Positions 45,932-55,915 are shown, counted from the stretch's first letter. The stretch is DNA of 64,000 nt from Pseudomonas corrugata (GCF_001269905.1 NZ_LHVK01000003.1:1-64000); one strand, 5' to 3'. Made by a program: numbers and translations. Notes: generated by a model from the sequence alone, not told the origin.

Positions 45932-46498
45932 TCAGGGCCGATGCATGAGATACGCGTCTCCCGTTACCTTAATCATTGGATGCGGGACGATCTGACAGGT
46001 TTTAACGATGCCAAAGCCATGGCGCTCATAGAAGCGCCGGGCACCGGTGTTCGCTGCGTAGTCAATCAGGCTCAGCCCCTTGAGCTTCAATCGATCGGCC
46101 CGCTGTTGTGCCAGGTCGAGAAAACGCACGCCCAGCCCCTTGTTACGCCAACCTTCGTGCAGGGCCAGGCTCGATATATAGAGCGTATCGGGAATTTCCA
46201 TATCGGCGTAAGGCGCCAGGACCGGATCCGTGACGGGCGTCGCCAGCGGGTCATGATGCATCACGTAGCAATGCATCATCCCGATAACCCGACCGTCAGC
46301 CTCTGCAATGACGCAGTTCTGGTAGGAGAAATCAACATCCTCCCGAGCGTAGCGAGCTGCGCCCACTTCTACCAGATCCTGTCCAGGCTCCGCCAGCTGG
46401 CTCCAGATGTAGTCAGAAGCACCTTCGGAGGAAATCTGGAACAAGCGAGCGATCTCGGGCGTATCCGCGGGTGAAGCGGGACGAAATACGATGTCCAT
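45932..46498 (-). CDS. GNAT-family N-acetyltransferase
   Basis: A 188-residue acetyltransferase. The acetyl-CoA-binding motif is HEGWRNKGLGVRFLDLA at about 115-131 (the R/Q-x-x-G-x-G/A pattern), and ARRFYERHGFGIVK at about 152-165 is the second conserved segment. Acceptor unknown. The ATG at 46498 begins MDIVFRPASPAD. It is flanked by DnaA-box-like 9-mers on both sides. Confidence 0.85.
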   Translation of the reverse strand: MDIVFRPASPADTPEIARLFQISSEGASDYIWSQLAEPGQDLVEVGAARYAREDVDFSYQNCVIAEADGRVIGMMHCYVMHHDPLATPVTDPVLAPYADMEIPDTLYISSLALHEGWRNKGLGVRFLDLAQQRADRLKLKGLSLIDYAANTGARRFYERHGFGIVKTCQIVPHPMIKVTGDAYLMHRP

Positions 46499-46537
46499 GA
46501 AAGAGGGTTCCAATAGCTATCAGACGCCTTTCGGGGT

Positions 46538-46572
46538 TATCCACAGAGGCGCACAGGGGAGATTGTGGGTAA
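46538..46572. promoter_or_regulatory. DnaA-box pair upstream of the GNAT gene
   Basis: An exact TTATCCACA at 46538-46546 is paired with the inverted near-match TGTGGGTAA at 46564-46572. The pattern resembles the unit ending at 45872. Confidence 0.55.
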
Positions 46573-46582
46573 ACCCGAATCC

Positions 46583-46673
46583 CTTGTGAGCGAGCCTGCT
46601 CGCGATAGCGGCGTATCAGGCGACAACCCTGTCACCTGACACCCAGCCATCGCGAGCAGGCTCGCTCGCACAT
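46583..46673. repeat. REP pair
   Basis: TGTGAGCGAGCCTGCTCGCG and ATCGCGAGCAGGCTCGCTCG, both slightly diverged, lie just past the etfB stop. Confidence 0.85.
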
Positions 46674-46695
46674 AGGGTTTTGCGGGGATGTGGGG

Positions 46696-47466
46696 TTAAC
46701 GAACTACCCCTTCCTCCACCAACAGCTTGAGAATCGCCTCGGCACCGGCCTCCGGGCTCACGCCCTTAAGCACTTGCCCACCTCCGCCGCTGGCCTTGGC
46801 CGTGGCGGCTTTCATGCGGTCGGCGCCGCTCTTGGCCTTGATCACTTTCAGGCGTTTGGGCCGCGGTTTGGCCGGTTGCAGCGTCGCCGCTGCGAGCAAG
46901 TCGTCGTCGATCACTTCGACTTCTTCGGCATGCAAGACGCCACGTCGGGCCGGACCGTAGGCACTCTGACGAGGTTTTGGCGCCGCGTTATCCACAGTAG
47001 CGAGAAACGGCAGACGCACCTTCAGCCGGCGTCGTTGACCACGGGGCAATGCCTGCAACACCAGCGCCACGCCATTATCGATGGACTCCACCTGGGCCAG
47101 CCCCACCACCAATGGCCAGCCCAGGTTTTCTGCCAGCAGGAACGGCAGCATTCCCGAACCTTCGCCGGTTTCCGCCTGGCTACCGGTGAGCACCACCTGG
47201 GGCCCCGCGTCGCGCAGGTAGTCGGTCAGGGCCGGTAGCGCGTCGGCCCCTGCCGGGTTTTCCAGCACGCGAAGTTCGTCCAGACCCATCCCCAGGTAAG
47301 CGCGCAGGGCTGGTTCGGCCACGTCGCCGGCATGCAGTACTTGCAGGTCGCTTCCGGCCAGTTGCAAGCCCAGCTCCACGGCCCGGGCGTCCTGGTCAGC
47401 ACGCCTTGGCCGACCGGAGGTAGGGTGGGCGCCGATGGAGACGAGGCTGATCACTTGAGTCGTCAT
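46696..47466 (-). CDS. etfB: Electron transfer flavoprotein beta subunit (dgc-linked)
   Basis: A 256-residue ETF beta-like protein. The N-terminal adenine-nucleotide alpha-hydrolase-type fold is present (ISLVSIGAHPTSGRPRRADQ, GSQAETGEGSGMLPFLLAENL), while the C-terminal arm differs from housekeeping EtfB. It pairs with the alpha subunit at 47482 and should carry electrons from dimethylglycine oxidation to the quinone pool, as proposed for the PA5400/PA5401 pair of P. aeruginosa. The gene contains an exact TTATCCACA at 46988. Confidence 0.85.
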   Translation of the reverse strand: MTTQVISLVSIGAHPTSGRPRRADQDARAVELGLQLAGSDLQVLHAGDVAEPALRAYLGMGLDELRVLENPAGADALPALTDYLRDAGPQVVLTGSQAETGEGSGMLPFLLAENLGWPLVVGLAQVESIDNGVALVLQALPRGQRRRLKVRLPFLATVDNAAPKPRQSAYGPARRGVLHAEEVEVIDDDLLAAATLQPAKPRPKRLKVIKAKSGADRMKAATAKASGGGGQVLKGVSPEAGAEAILKLLVEEGVVR

Positions 47467-47481
47467 GGTTGAATCCTTAAC

Positions 47482-48702
47482 TTAAGCCGCATCACGCTTG
47501 GCCTCGTTGCGGTAAGCCTCTACCGCCGCGATCAAGGCTTGAAGAATCGCCGCGCTGTCGCCGATCACCGACAGGTCTGCCCGCTTGATCATGTCGCAGC
47601 CCGGATCGAGGTTGATCGCCACCACCTTGTCGCAGGCACCGATGCCTTGCAGGTGCTGGATCGCACCGGAAATCCCCACGGCCACATAGACCCGCGCGGT
47701 GACCCAGGTGCCACTGGCGCCGACCTGACGGTCCCGGGCCATGAAACCATCGTCCACCGCCACCCGCGAAGCGCCTTCGGTAGCACCCAGGGCCGCAGCC
47801 GTCTGATGGAACAGCGCCCAGTCCTTGACCCCGTTGCCGCCCGAGAAAATGAATTCGGCTTCGGCCATAGGGATCGCACCCGGATCCACCGCCACCGCCC
47901 CCAGATCCTCGATGCGCGACAGGCTACGAGCCACGCCTGTGGATAACTCCACCGGCAACGCCTCGTGGCGGGTTTCGCTGACCGGTTCGGCACATTCGGC
48001 GGCGGCCAGGATCAACCGGGCCAAAGGCCGGGCCAAGTCTTGCAGGCCCGCACCGGCGCGACCGATGCACTCCTCGCCCTTGACCTGCCAGACGCGGGTA
48101 GCCGGACGCTCGCCCAGGGCCGCGGCAAAGCGCCGGCCCAGTTCAGCGCCACCGCTGCGGCTGTCGGGCAGCAACCAATGTCGCGGGTTGAACTGGTTAT
48201 CCACAGCCCGCAGGCCCTGCACACGTTGTTCTGGTGCGTAACCGCTGAACTCCTCGCCGTCCAGCACCAACAGACGATCCACGCCGGCTGTGGCGAACGC
48301 GCTTTCCTTATGCTCACCAAAGACCACTGCCAGCACGGCACCCTCCGTCCCGGCCAACTGATGAGCCAGGCCCAGCAGATCGCGATCGTGACTGCTGAGG
48401 CGTCCGCCCACCATGTCCGGCACCACACAGATGTGGAACGCCGGTTGCAGCACTTGATGCAGCGGCAGTTGCACTTCGGTCGCGGCGCTGCGCTTGGCCG
48501 TGCCGCCCTGCTGGGCGCCACTGCGATCGATACGCTTGATACCGTTGGGGCCGATAAAGCCGACGCCATGGACATTCTTGCGAATGATGCCGTTAGGCCC
48601 CATCCAGCTGTGCTGTACCGGTTGCATGGCCGCGTGCAGCGGGTGCAGGCGGTTGCGGGCGATCCACTCGGCGCGAGGGTCGCGGCGGATGATGTCGCTC
48701 AT
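47482..48702 (-). CDS. etfA: Electron transfer flavoprotein alpha subunit (dgc-linked)
   Basis: A 406-residue ETF alpha. The FAD-binding C-terminal domain is clear (VAVGISGAIQHLQGI, then AINLDPGCDMIKRADLSVIGD). The N-terminus has an unusual extension of about 90 residues with MGPNGIIRKN and IGPNGIKRID, a repeated GPNGI motif not found in housekeeping EtfA. The start overlaps the dgcB stop by one base (TAATG). It links DgcAB to the respiratory chain. Confidence 0.88.
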   Translation of the reverse strand: MSDIIRRDPRAEWIARNRLHPLHAAMQPVQHSWMGPNGIIRKNVHGVGFIGPNGIKRIDRSGAQQGGTAKRSAATEVQLPLHQVLQPAFHICVVPDMVGGRLSSHDRDLLGLAHQLAGTEGAVLAVVFGEHKESAFATAGVDRLLVLDGEEFSGYAPEQRVQGLRAVDNQFNPRHWLLPDSRSGGAELGRRFAAALGERPATRVWQVKGEECIGRAGAGLQDLARPLARLILAAAECAEPVSETRHEALPVELSTGVARSLSRIEDLGAVAVDPGAIPMAEAEFIFSGGNGVKDWALFHQTAAALGATEGASRVAVDDGFMARDRQVGASGTWVTARVYVAVGISGAIQHLQGIGACDKVVAINLDPGCDMIKRADLSVIGDSAAILQALIAAVEAYRNEAKRDAA

Positions 48703-50651
48703 TAATGCACCTCCGCAGGTTCACGTTTGGCCGAGGCCGCAGGCTTGCTCGGCGCTGCATCTTCGAGCAGGGCATCAGCCACCAGCTCGGCGATGTCCTT
48801 GATCATCGGCCGAGGCTCGACTACACCCTCGAGCATCGCAGTGCATTGTGGACAACCCACGGCCACCAGCTCGGCGCCGGTTTCGCGGATGTCTTCCATA
48901 CGCATGTCAGGGATCCGCTGCTTGCCCGGGATGTCGGTGATCGGCGCACCGCCGCCACCGCCGCAGCAACGCGAACGGAAACCGGAACGCTGCATTTCCT
49001 TGACCTCTATGCCCAGGGCACGCAGCACCTGGCGCGGCGCCTCGTATTCGCCGTTGTAGCGACCCAGGTAGCACGGGTCGTGATACGTCACGCTGTCACC
49101 CTTGTGCTGGCCGAGGCTGAGGGCACCGGCGTCGATGATTTCCGCCAGGTAGGTGCTGTGGTGCTGCACCAGGTAGTTGCCATCGAAGGCGCCGTATTCA
49201 TTTTTCAGCACGTGGAAACTGTGAGGATCGCAAGTCACGATGCGCTTGAAATTGTATTTGGCCAGGGTCTGGATATTGCGCTTGGCCAACAGCTGGAACG
49301 TCGCTTCGTCACCGAGACGCCGGGCCACGTCGCCGCTGTCGCGCTCCTCAAGACCGAGCACGGCGAAATCGATGTCCGCGGCCTTCAGCACTTTGACGAA
49401 GGCGCGCAGGGTGCGCTGGTTACGCATGTCGAAGGCACCGTCACCGACCCAGAACAACACGTCGGTGGATTTCTTCTCGCTGAGCAGGTTCAGGTTGAGG
49501 TCCGCCGCCCAGTTCATCCGCCCGCCCGGGGCGAAGCCCCCAGGGTTATCAGTGGCGATGAGATTCTCCAGCACCTCGGCGCCCTTGTTCGGCGTGGCGC
49601 CTTTTTCCAGGGTCAGGTGCCGGCGCATGTCGACGATAGCGTCGACGTGCTCGATCATCATCGGGCATTCCTCGACGCAGGCACGGCAGGTGGTGCAGGA
49701 CCACAGCGTCTCGGCGTCCACAAGGCCGTTGACGATCGGCTGGTGCGGATTGCCGCCGTGCTCGCCCACCGGTTTGCCCGGATACGGGCTGCCGGCGAAC
49801 TTCGCATCGGTGCCGCCAGCCAGGCCGACGACCATATCCTGGATGAGCTTCTTCGGGTTCAGCGGCTGGCCGGCGGCGAACGCCGGGCAGGCTGCTTCAC
49901 ACTTGCCGCACTGCACGCAGGCGTCGAAACCGAGCAACTGGTTCCAGGTGAAATCCTTGGGTTTCTCCACGCCCAACGGCGCAGTGGGATCGTTCAGGTC
50001 CAATGGCTTCAGGCCAGTGGAGCGACCACCGCCAAAGCGCTCGGCACGACGGTGCCAGGCCAGGTGCAGGGCACCGGCAAAGGCGTGCTTCATCGGCCCG
50101 CCCCAGGTCATGCCGAACAACAGCTCCGACACACCCCACAGCACGCCGACGCCCAGGATCGCCGCCAACAGCCAACCACCGAAGTTTTCCGGGAGAATAC
50201 CGGCCACCGGCAGGGTCACCAGGAAGAACGATGCCGAGAACGCCAACAGGCTTTTCGGCAGGCGCATCCACGGGCCTTTCGACAGGCGCGCCGGCGGATT
50301 GCGCCGACGCAGGTAGACAAAGATCGCACCGACGAACATCACCGCCGACATCAACAGCAGTGCATAGCCAAGGATACGGTTATGCAGGCCGAAACCGTGC
50401 ACCAGGATTGCCAGCACAAGCGACGCCACCGCACCACCGGCCGTGGCAACGTGGGTGTTGGCAATGTATTTGTCCCGCGCCACCACGTGGTGCAAATCCA
50501 CCATGTAGCGCTTGGGCATGGCAAAGAGGCCGCCGATCAGGTTGACCTTGGACGGTCGCCCCCGGCGCCACATGTTCACCCGCCGCAAGGCGCCAAGGAC
50601 CGCGAGGCCCAAAGCGGCGAACAGCAGGATGGGAAGAAGGGTGTTCAGCAT
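48702..50651 (-). CDS. dgcB: Dimethylglycine demethylase subunit DgcB (Fe-S)
   Basis: A 649-residue membrane Fe-S protein. Several N-terminal helices (about 3-23, 70-90, 93-113, 135-175) precede two 4Fe-4S motifs, CVQCGKCEAACP and CTTCRACVEECP. Two cysteine-rich CCG-type domains follow (DPCYLGRYNG...CCGGGGGAP and GCPQC). It receives electrons from DgcA and passes them to the ETF or quinones. The ATG at 50651 (MLNTLLPILL) was preferred to an in-frame codon 36 bases upstream. Confidence 0.93.
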   Translation of the reverse strand: MLNTLLPILLFAALGLAVLGALRRVNMWRRGRPSKVNLIGGLFAMPKRYMVDLHHVVARDKYIANTHVATAGGAVASLVLAILVHGFGLHNRILGYALLLMSAVMFVGAIFVYLRRRNPPARLSKGPWMRLPKSLLAFSASFFLVTLPVAGILPENFGGWLLAAILGVGVLWGVSELLFGMTWGGPMKHAFAGALHLAWHRRAERFGGGRSTGLKPLDLNDPTAPLGVEKPKDFTWNQLLGFDACVQCGKCEAACPAFAAGQPLNPKKLIQDMVVGLAGGTDAKFAGSPYPGKPVGEHGGNPHQPIVNGLVDAETLWSCTTCRACVEECPMMIEHVDAIVDMRRHLTLEKGATPNKGAEVLENLIATDNPGGFAPGGRMNWAADLNLNLLSEKKSTDVLFWVGDGAFDMRNQRTLRAFVKVLKAADIDFAVLGLEERDSGDVARRLGDEATFQLLAKRNIQTLAKYNFKRIVTCDPHSFHVLKNEYGAFDGNYLVQHHSTYLAEIIDAGALSLGQHKGDSVTYHDPCYLGRYNGEYEAPRQVLRALGIEVKEMQRSGFRSRCCGGGGGAPITDIPGKQRIPDMRMEDIRETGAELVAVGCPQCTAMLEGVVEPRPMIKDIAELVADALLEDAAPSKPAASAKREPAEVH

Positions 50652-50713
50652 GGTGAAGCTCCCAAAGACCTCAGGTCTTGCAGGCACAGAAACCTGGATG
50701 TCTTGCTCGATTC

Positions 50714-50802
50714 CTGTGGGAGCAAGGCTTGCCTGCGATGGGATTGACTCGGTCAGTCAGATGCTCCGTATCGCTGCTATCGCGGGCAAGCCTTGCTCCC
50801 AC
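50714..50802. repeat. REP pair between dgcA and dgcB
   Basis: TGTGGGAGCAAGGCTTGCCT and ATCGCGGGCAAGCCTTGCTC, directly followed by an exact TTATCCACA at 50807-50815. Confidence 0.85.
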
Positions 50803-50820
50803 TGGGTTATCCACAAGCCG

Positions 50821-52881
50821 TTAGAAATCCTTGCACAGCCGCAGGGCGTCATAGATGGCGGCGTGGGTATTACGCTGCGCCACACAGTCACCGATGCGGA
50901 ACAGCAGGTAGCCGTCGCCGCTCTGCTCCAGGCATGGTTGAGGCTTGATCGCGAACAGGGCCTCGACGTCGATCTGACCCTTGTTGCGCGAGCCTTCCTT
51001 GAGGGCGTAGTAGATCTCCTCGTCCGGCCGCACGCCATTCTCCACCACCACCTGGTCCACCACGCGTTCTTCCTTGGCACCGGTGTATTCGTTCTCCAGC
51101 ACCGCCACCAGCTTGTCGCCTTCGCGGTAGACCTTCTCCAGCATCATGTCCCCGGTCATGATCACTTCTTTGGGGTACATGCTGCGGTAGTAGGTTGGGA
51201 ACGAAGTCCCGCCGATGGCCACGCCCGGTTTGATGTCGTCGGTGACGATCTCGACCTGGCTGCCCTTGTCGGCGAGGAAGTCGGCCACGGACATGCCGGT
51301 AAACTCGCAAATGGTGTCGTAGACCAGCACGTTCTTGCCCGGCGCAACCTTGCCGTCGAGCACGTCCCAGCTGCTGACCACCAGCCCTTCGGCGGCACCC
51401 CAGTGTTCGTTCTGCTCCAGGAACGGATGCCCGCCGACAGCGAGTACTACCACGTCCGGACGCAAGTCCATGATGGTTGCCGCGTCAGCCGCCACGCCCA
51501 GGCGCAGATCGACTTTCAGTCGCGCGAGCTCCAGTTGGAACCAGCGGGTGATACCGGCGATCTGGTCCCGTTGTGGGGCTTTCGAAGCGGTGGTGATCTG
51601 CCCACCGATGAATTCCTTCTTCTCGAACAGGGTCACGTCGTGGCCACGTTCAGCCGCCACACGAGCGGCTTCCATCCCGGCAGGGCCGGCACCGACCACC
51701 ACCACCTTGCGTTTCGGCCCGGTGGATTTCTCGATGATGTGCGGCACTCCCATGTATTCACGGGAGGTCGCGGCGTTCTGGATGCACAGTACGTCCAGGC
51801 CTTGGTACTGACGATCGATGCAGTAGTTGGCGCCGACGCACTGCTTGATCTGGTCGACCTGGCCCATCTTGATCTTGGCGATCAGGTGCGGGTCGGCGAT
51901 GTGGGCACGGGTCATGCCGACCATGTCGACATAACCGCCCTCCAGGATCCGCGTGGCCTGGTTCGGGTCCTTGATGTTCTGCGCGTGCAGCACCGGAACC
52001 TTGACCACTTCCTTGATGCCGGCGGCCAGGTGCAGGAACGGCTCCGGTGGATAACTCATGTTCGGGATGACGTTGGCCAGGGTGTTGTGAGTGTCGCAAC
52101 CCGAACCCACGACACCGATGAAGTCCAGCATGCCGGTGTCGTCGTAGTACTTGGCGATCTGCTTCATGTCCTCGTGGGACAGGCCGTCCGGGTGGAACTC
52201 GTCACCGCAGATGCGCATGCCCACGCAGAAGTCGTCGCCCACTTCGGCGCGCACGGCCTTGAGCACTTCCAGGCCAAACTTCATCCGGCCTTCGAAGCTG
52301 CCGCCCCATTCGTCGGTACGCTTGTTGACCCGCGGACTCCAGAACTGGTCGATCATGTGCTGGTGCACGGCGGACAGCTCAACGCCGTCCAGGCCACCGG
52401 CCTTGGCCCGGCGCGCAGCCTGGGCGTAGTTGCCGATCACCCGCCAGATTTCTTCCGGTTCGATGGTCTTGCACGTGGCGCGGTGCACCGGCTCACGGAC
52501 ACCGGACGGCGACATCAGGGTCGGCCAGTTGAAGCCGTCCCAGCGCGAACGACGACCCATGTGAGTAATCTGGATCATGATCTTGGCGCCATGCTTGTGC
52601 ATGGCGTCGGCCAGGTTCTGGAAGTGCGGGATGATGCGATCGGTGGACAGGTTTACCGAGCTCCACCATTCCTGCGGGCTGTCGATGGCAACCACCGACG
52701 AGCCACCACAGATTGCCAGGCCGATGCCGCCCTTGGCCTTCTCTTCGTAATACTTCACGTACCGGTCGGTGGTCATCCCGCCGTCAGTGGCATAGACCTC
52801 GGCATGCGCGGTGCTGAGCACGCGGTTGCGGATGGTCAGCTTGCCGATCTGGATCGGCTGGAACATTGCTTCAAAAGCCAT
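50821..52881 (-). CDS. dgcA: Dimethylglycine demethylase subunit DgcA
   Basis: A 686-residue old-yellow-enzyme/trimethylamine-dehydrogenase-type flavoprotein that demethylates dimethylglycine to sarcosine. The FMN barrel covers about 1-350 (QPIQIGKLTIRNRVLSTAH), a cysteine segment CVGANYCIDR...LDVLCIQN stands in the 4Fe-4S region, and the C-terminal NAD/FAD-binding half has VVVVGAGPAGMEAARVAAERG at about 391-411. It belongs to the operon dipeptidase - DUF5943 - dgcA - dgcB - etfA - etfB. Confidence 0.93.
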   Translation of the reverse strand: MAFEAMFQPIQIGKLTIRNRVLSTAHAEVYATDGGMTTDRYVKYYEEKAKGGIGLAICGGSSVVAIDSPQEWWSSVNLSTDRIIPHFQNLADAMHKHGAKIMIQITHMGRRSRWDGFNWPTLMSPSGVREPVHRATCKTIEPEEIWRVIGNYAQAARRAKAGGLDGVELSAVHQHMIDQFWSPRVNKRTDEWGGSFEGRMKFGLEVLKAVRAEVGDDFCVGMRICGDEFHPDGLSHEDMKQIAKYYDDTGMLDFIGVVGSGCDTHNTLANVIPNMSYPPEPFLHLAAGIKEVVKVPVLHAQNIKDPNQATRILEGGYVDMVGMTRAHIADPHLIAKIKMGQVDQIKQCVGANYCIDRQYQGLDVLCIQNAATSREYMGVPHIIEKSTGPKRKVVVVGAGPAGMEAARVAAERGHDVTLFEKKEFIGGQITTASKAPQRDQIAGITRWFQLELARLKVDLRLGVAADAATIMDLRPDVVVLAVGGHPFLEQNEHWGAAEGLVVSSWDVLDGKVAPGKNVLVYDTICEFTGMSVADFLADKGSQVEIVTDDIKPGVAIGGTSFPTYYRSMYPKEVIMTGDMMLEKVYREGDKLVAVLENEYTGAKEERVVDQVVVENGVRPDEEIYYALKEGSRNKGQIDVEALFAIKPQPCLEQSGDGYLLFRIGDCVAQRNTHAAIYDALRLCKDF

Positions 52882-52896
52882 GGCGCAATCCTCGAC

Positions 52897-53427
52897 TTAC
52901 AACGGCTTGACGATGAACAGGCCGTCATCGTGGCCTTCTTCGGAACCACCGTAGACCTGTTCGGCCACGGTACGGATCGAACTGCCGCGAGCAGCGAGGA
53001 TCTGGTCCATGGCACCGGCGAACCAGCCGGTGAACATGTAGTCGACCTTGCGCCCGACCTTGCCGTACACATAGACGAATGCCGAGTGTTCGAGCTTGAC
53101 GCTGCAGGTGCCTTTGTCGAGGTCGATGTCCTGGATCTTGAACAGGCCCCAACCACGTTGCGACAGGCGCTTCATGTAGTGTTCGAACACCGCGACGCCT
53201 TCCAGGCCGTGGCATTCGGCTTCTTTTTCACACCAGTGCCAGGCGGATTTATAGCCGGCCTTGTAGAGGATCTCGGCGTAGGCGTCGGCGCCCAGCACTT
53301 CCTCGATGCCCATGTGGTTGTTGACGAAGAAGTGACGCGGTACATAGAGCATCGGCAGGGCGTCGGAGGTCCAGACACCGGTTTCGCTGTCGACTTCGAT
53401 AGGCAGTTGAGGGGCGATTTTGGCCAT
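52897..53427 (-). CDS. DUF5943-like (4-vinyl-reductase fold) protein of the dgc operon
   Basis: A 176-residue soluble protein. Sequence features: PMLYVPRHFFVNNHMGIEE at about 25-43, WHWCEKEAECHG with two cysteines at about 72-83, and a C-terminal GWFAGAMDQILAARGSS. It resembles the V4R/DUF5943 class of small-ligand-binding proteins, from memory. It lies 15 bases upstream of dgcA on the same strand, and the same order is known in P. aeruginosa (PA5397). A role as an accessory to demethylation is inferred from context only. Confidence 0.7.
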   Translation of the reverse strand: MAKIAPQLPIEVDSETGVWTSDALPMLYVPRHFFVNNHMGIEEVLGADAYAEILYKAGYKSAWHWCEKEAECHGLEGVAVFEHYMKRLSQRGWGLFKIQDIDLDKGTCSVKLEHSAFVYVYGKVGRKVDYMFTGWFAGAMDQILAARGSSIRTVAEQVYGGSEEGHDDGLFIVKPL

Positions 53428-53507
53428 TGAAACTTGACTCCGGAAATTCGTGATGTTGCCCGCGGCGCGGATGGCCGCAGGTAAAGGATTCAGTGCAGCA
53501 GCGGCGT

Positions 53508-54485
<978 letters not shown>

Positions 54486-54719
54486 CAGGCAGTCCCCTTT
54501 TATCGGATTTCATGCGCCGAATCGTCTGCCGGCGCTTTGGGGCCAGCATATGCCTGAGGGCCGTGGCGACCCGGTGCAAAAACGACAGGGGAATTGCCGA
54601 AAGCGTCAATCCGCGACAAAGGGCTGCGCGAGGCCCTCCCTCGCCGTCTGTTCTTTGCCCGGCGCTTGCGCCAGAATCCGCTGCATCACTGGTTTTCACT
54701 GGACTCGAACGGCAACGCA

Positions 54720-55121
54720 ATGAAATCAATCCTCCTGGCTTTGGCACTGATCAGCACCGTCGCCCACGCGACCGAAGACACCGAACAGAACCCCTGCGAC
54801 GCCGTCGAAAACGACGTCCAGACCCTGGCCTGCTCGGCCTATGGCAAGACGGCCGCCGAACAGCTGCTGAGCGAAAACCTGCAGAGCCTCAACGAACGTC
54901 TGCAGACCCGCTACGGCAGCGACAAGGCCCAACTCAACGACATCACCGCCAAGATCAAGGCCGCCCAGCAACTATGGCAAAAACAGCGCGACGCCGACTG
55001 CGCCATCGCCGCCTTCCCGGCCAAACCGGGCAGCGAAGCGTACAAGATCGCCGAAAACGACTGCATGGCGCAGGTGAGCGACGATAGGTCGGAGTTTTTG
55101 GAGTCAATTGGGCAGGAGTGA
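54720..55121 (+). CDS. LprI-family exported protein (DUF1311)
   Basis: A 133-residue protein with a signal peptide (about 1-17, LLALALISTVAHA). It has the family pattern of four cysteines (NPCDAV, LACSAY, DADCAI, ENDCMA) and WQKQRDADC. LprI-type proteins can inhibit lysozymes. The ATG at 54720 gives the signal peptide; the frame also extends further upstream. Confidence 0.85.
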   Translation: MKSILLALALISTVAHATEDTEQNPCDAVENDVQTLACSAYGKTAAEQLLSENLQSLNERLQTRYGSDKAQLNDITAKIKAAQQLWQKQRDADCAIAAFPAKPGSEAYKIAENDCMAQVSDDRSEFLESIGQE

Positions 55122-55204
55122 TGACGGGGCAATATCCAGACACCGTTCATGCATTCGCGTCGGAAAAAATATAAGTCAGGATTCGCAAGCCTTATAAAAG
55201 ACTT

Positions 55205-55469
55205 ATGTTCTTTCAGGAACACAATCTACTAGACCCGAAAAGCCGTTAAGCAGCTTCTGAAATTGCATTCTCCCCATCAGGTTCAGGTCCGGGACGCCAT
55301 CTCGGCTCTCGTTGAAATGCCTGATGTGGTGAATGTCAAAGCGCTTGTCGGCCATGGCTACGCTTACCGCCTTCGAGTTGGGAGCTATCGAGTCATGTTC
55401 GATTGGGACGGGGCGATCAAAGTCGTCAGCATTCAAGAGGTCAAGAAACGCGATGAACGTACCTACTGA
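55205..55469 (+). pseudogene. RelE/HigB-type toxin gene with N-terminal frameshift
   Basis: From 55233 a frame reads TRKAVKQLLKLHSP, then VRDAISALVEMPDVVNVKAL...YRLRVGSYRVMFDWDG, the body of a RelE-type toxin. A TAG stands directly before it. An ATG at 55205 opens MFFQEHNLL in another frame, and removing one base near 55232 would join both parts. The toxin therefore appears broken, or starts late at TTG 55263 and lacks about 20 residues. The antitoxin start lies inside its 3' end. Confidence 0.6.
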
Positions 55470-55776
55470 TATTCAGATCATCAACGATGCCGAGGGAAAT
55501 CCGGCATTTGTGGTGATTCCGTACTCACAATACGTTGCACAAAAACTGGAGCCAGAGCTAATCCCCCATGAGGTGGTCAGCCGCATCGTCAACGGCGCAA
55601 CCCCCATCCGTGCCTGGCGCGAACATCTGAATCTGACCCAGGACGACGTCGCCAAGCGTCTGGGCATTTCGCAACCGGCCTTTGCTCAGCAGGAGTCCGT
55701 TGCAAAACCCCGCCGGGCCACTCGCGAAAAAATCGCCGCGGCCTTTGGTATCCATGCCGATCAACTTGAACTCTAG
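55453..55776 (+). CDS. XRE-family antitoxin
   Basis: A 107-residue protein. The N-terminal part (about 1-40, VPTDIQIINDAEGNPAFVVIPYSQY) is the toxin-binding region typical for this class, and the helix-turn-helix is at about 55-90 (NLTQDDVAKRLGISQPAFAQQE). It overlaps the toxin gene by 17 bases. It would neutralise the RelE-like toxin and autoregulate. The antitoxin looks intact while the toxin does not. Confidence 0.85.
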   Translation: MNVPTDIQIINDAEGNPAFVVIPYSQYVAQKLEPELIPHEVVSRIVNGATPIRAWREHLNLTQDDVAKRLGISQPAFAQQESVAKPRRATREKIAAAFGIHADQLEL

Positions 55777-55819
55777 TGGCCGAGTCCCCGAACCAGCTAC
55801 ACAGTCCACTAGCCGCCAA

Positions 55820-55838
55820 CTGTCAACTCTGACAGTAG
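55820..55838 (+). promoter_or_regulatory. Lux-box-like dyad, copy C
   Basis: CTGTCAACTCTGACAGTAG, 77 bases before the start of the frameshifted gene at 55916. It shares 15 of 19 positions with both copies at 22269 and 23502. Confidence 0.6.
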
Positions 55839-55915
55839 GCGGGCCAAACAGAGAAGCCTAGGATCAGCACGTGACAGGGTTCCCGTTACTTCGGCCTAAT
55901 CGCCAGGAGCTGATC

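Noticed and set aside
54486-54719. GCGAC repeats upstream of the dipeptidase gene as a GbdR site
   Set aside because: GCGAC-like strings occur here but with irregular spacing (16 and 47 bases), unlike the 20-21 bp arrangement near caiX and gbcA.
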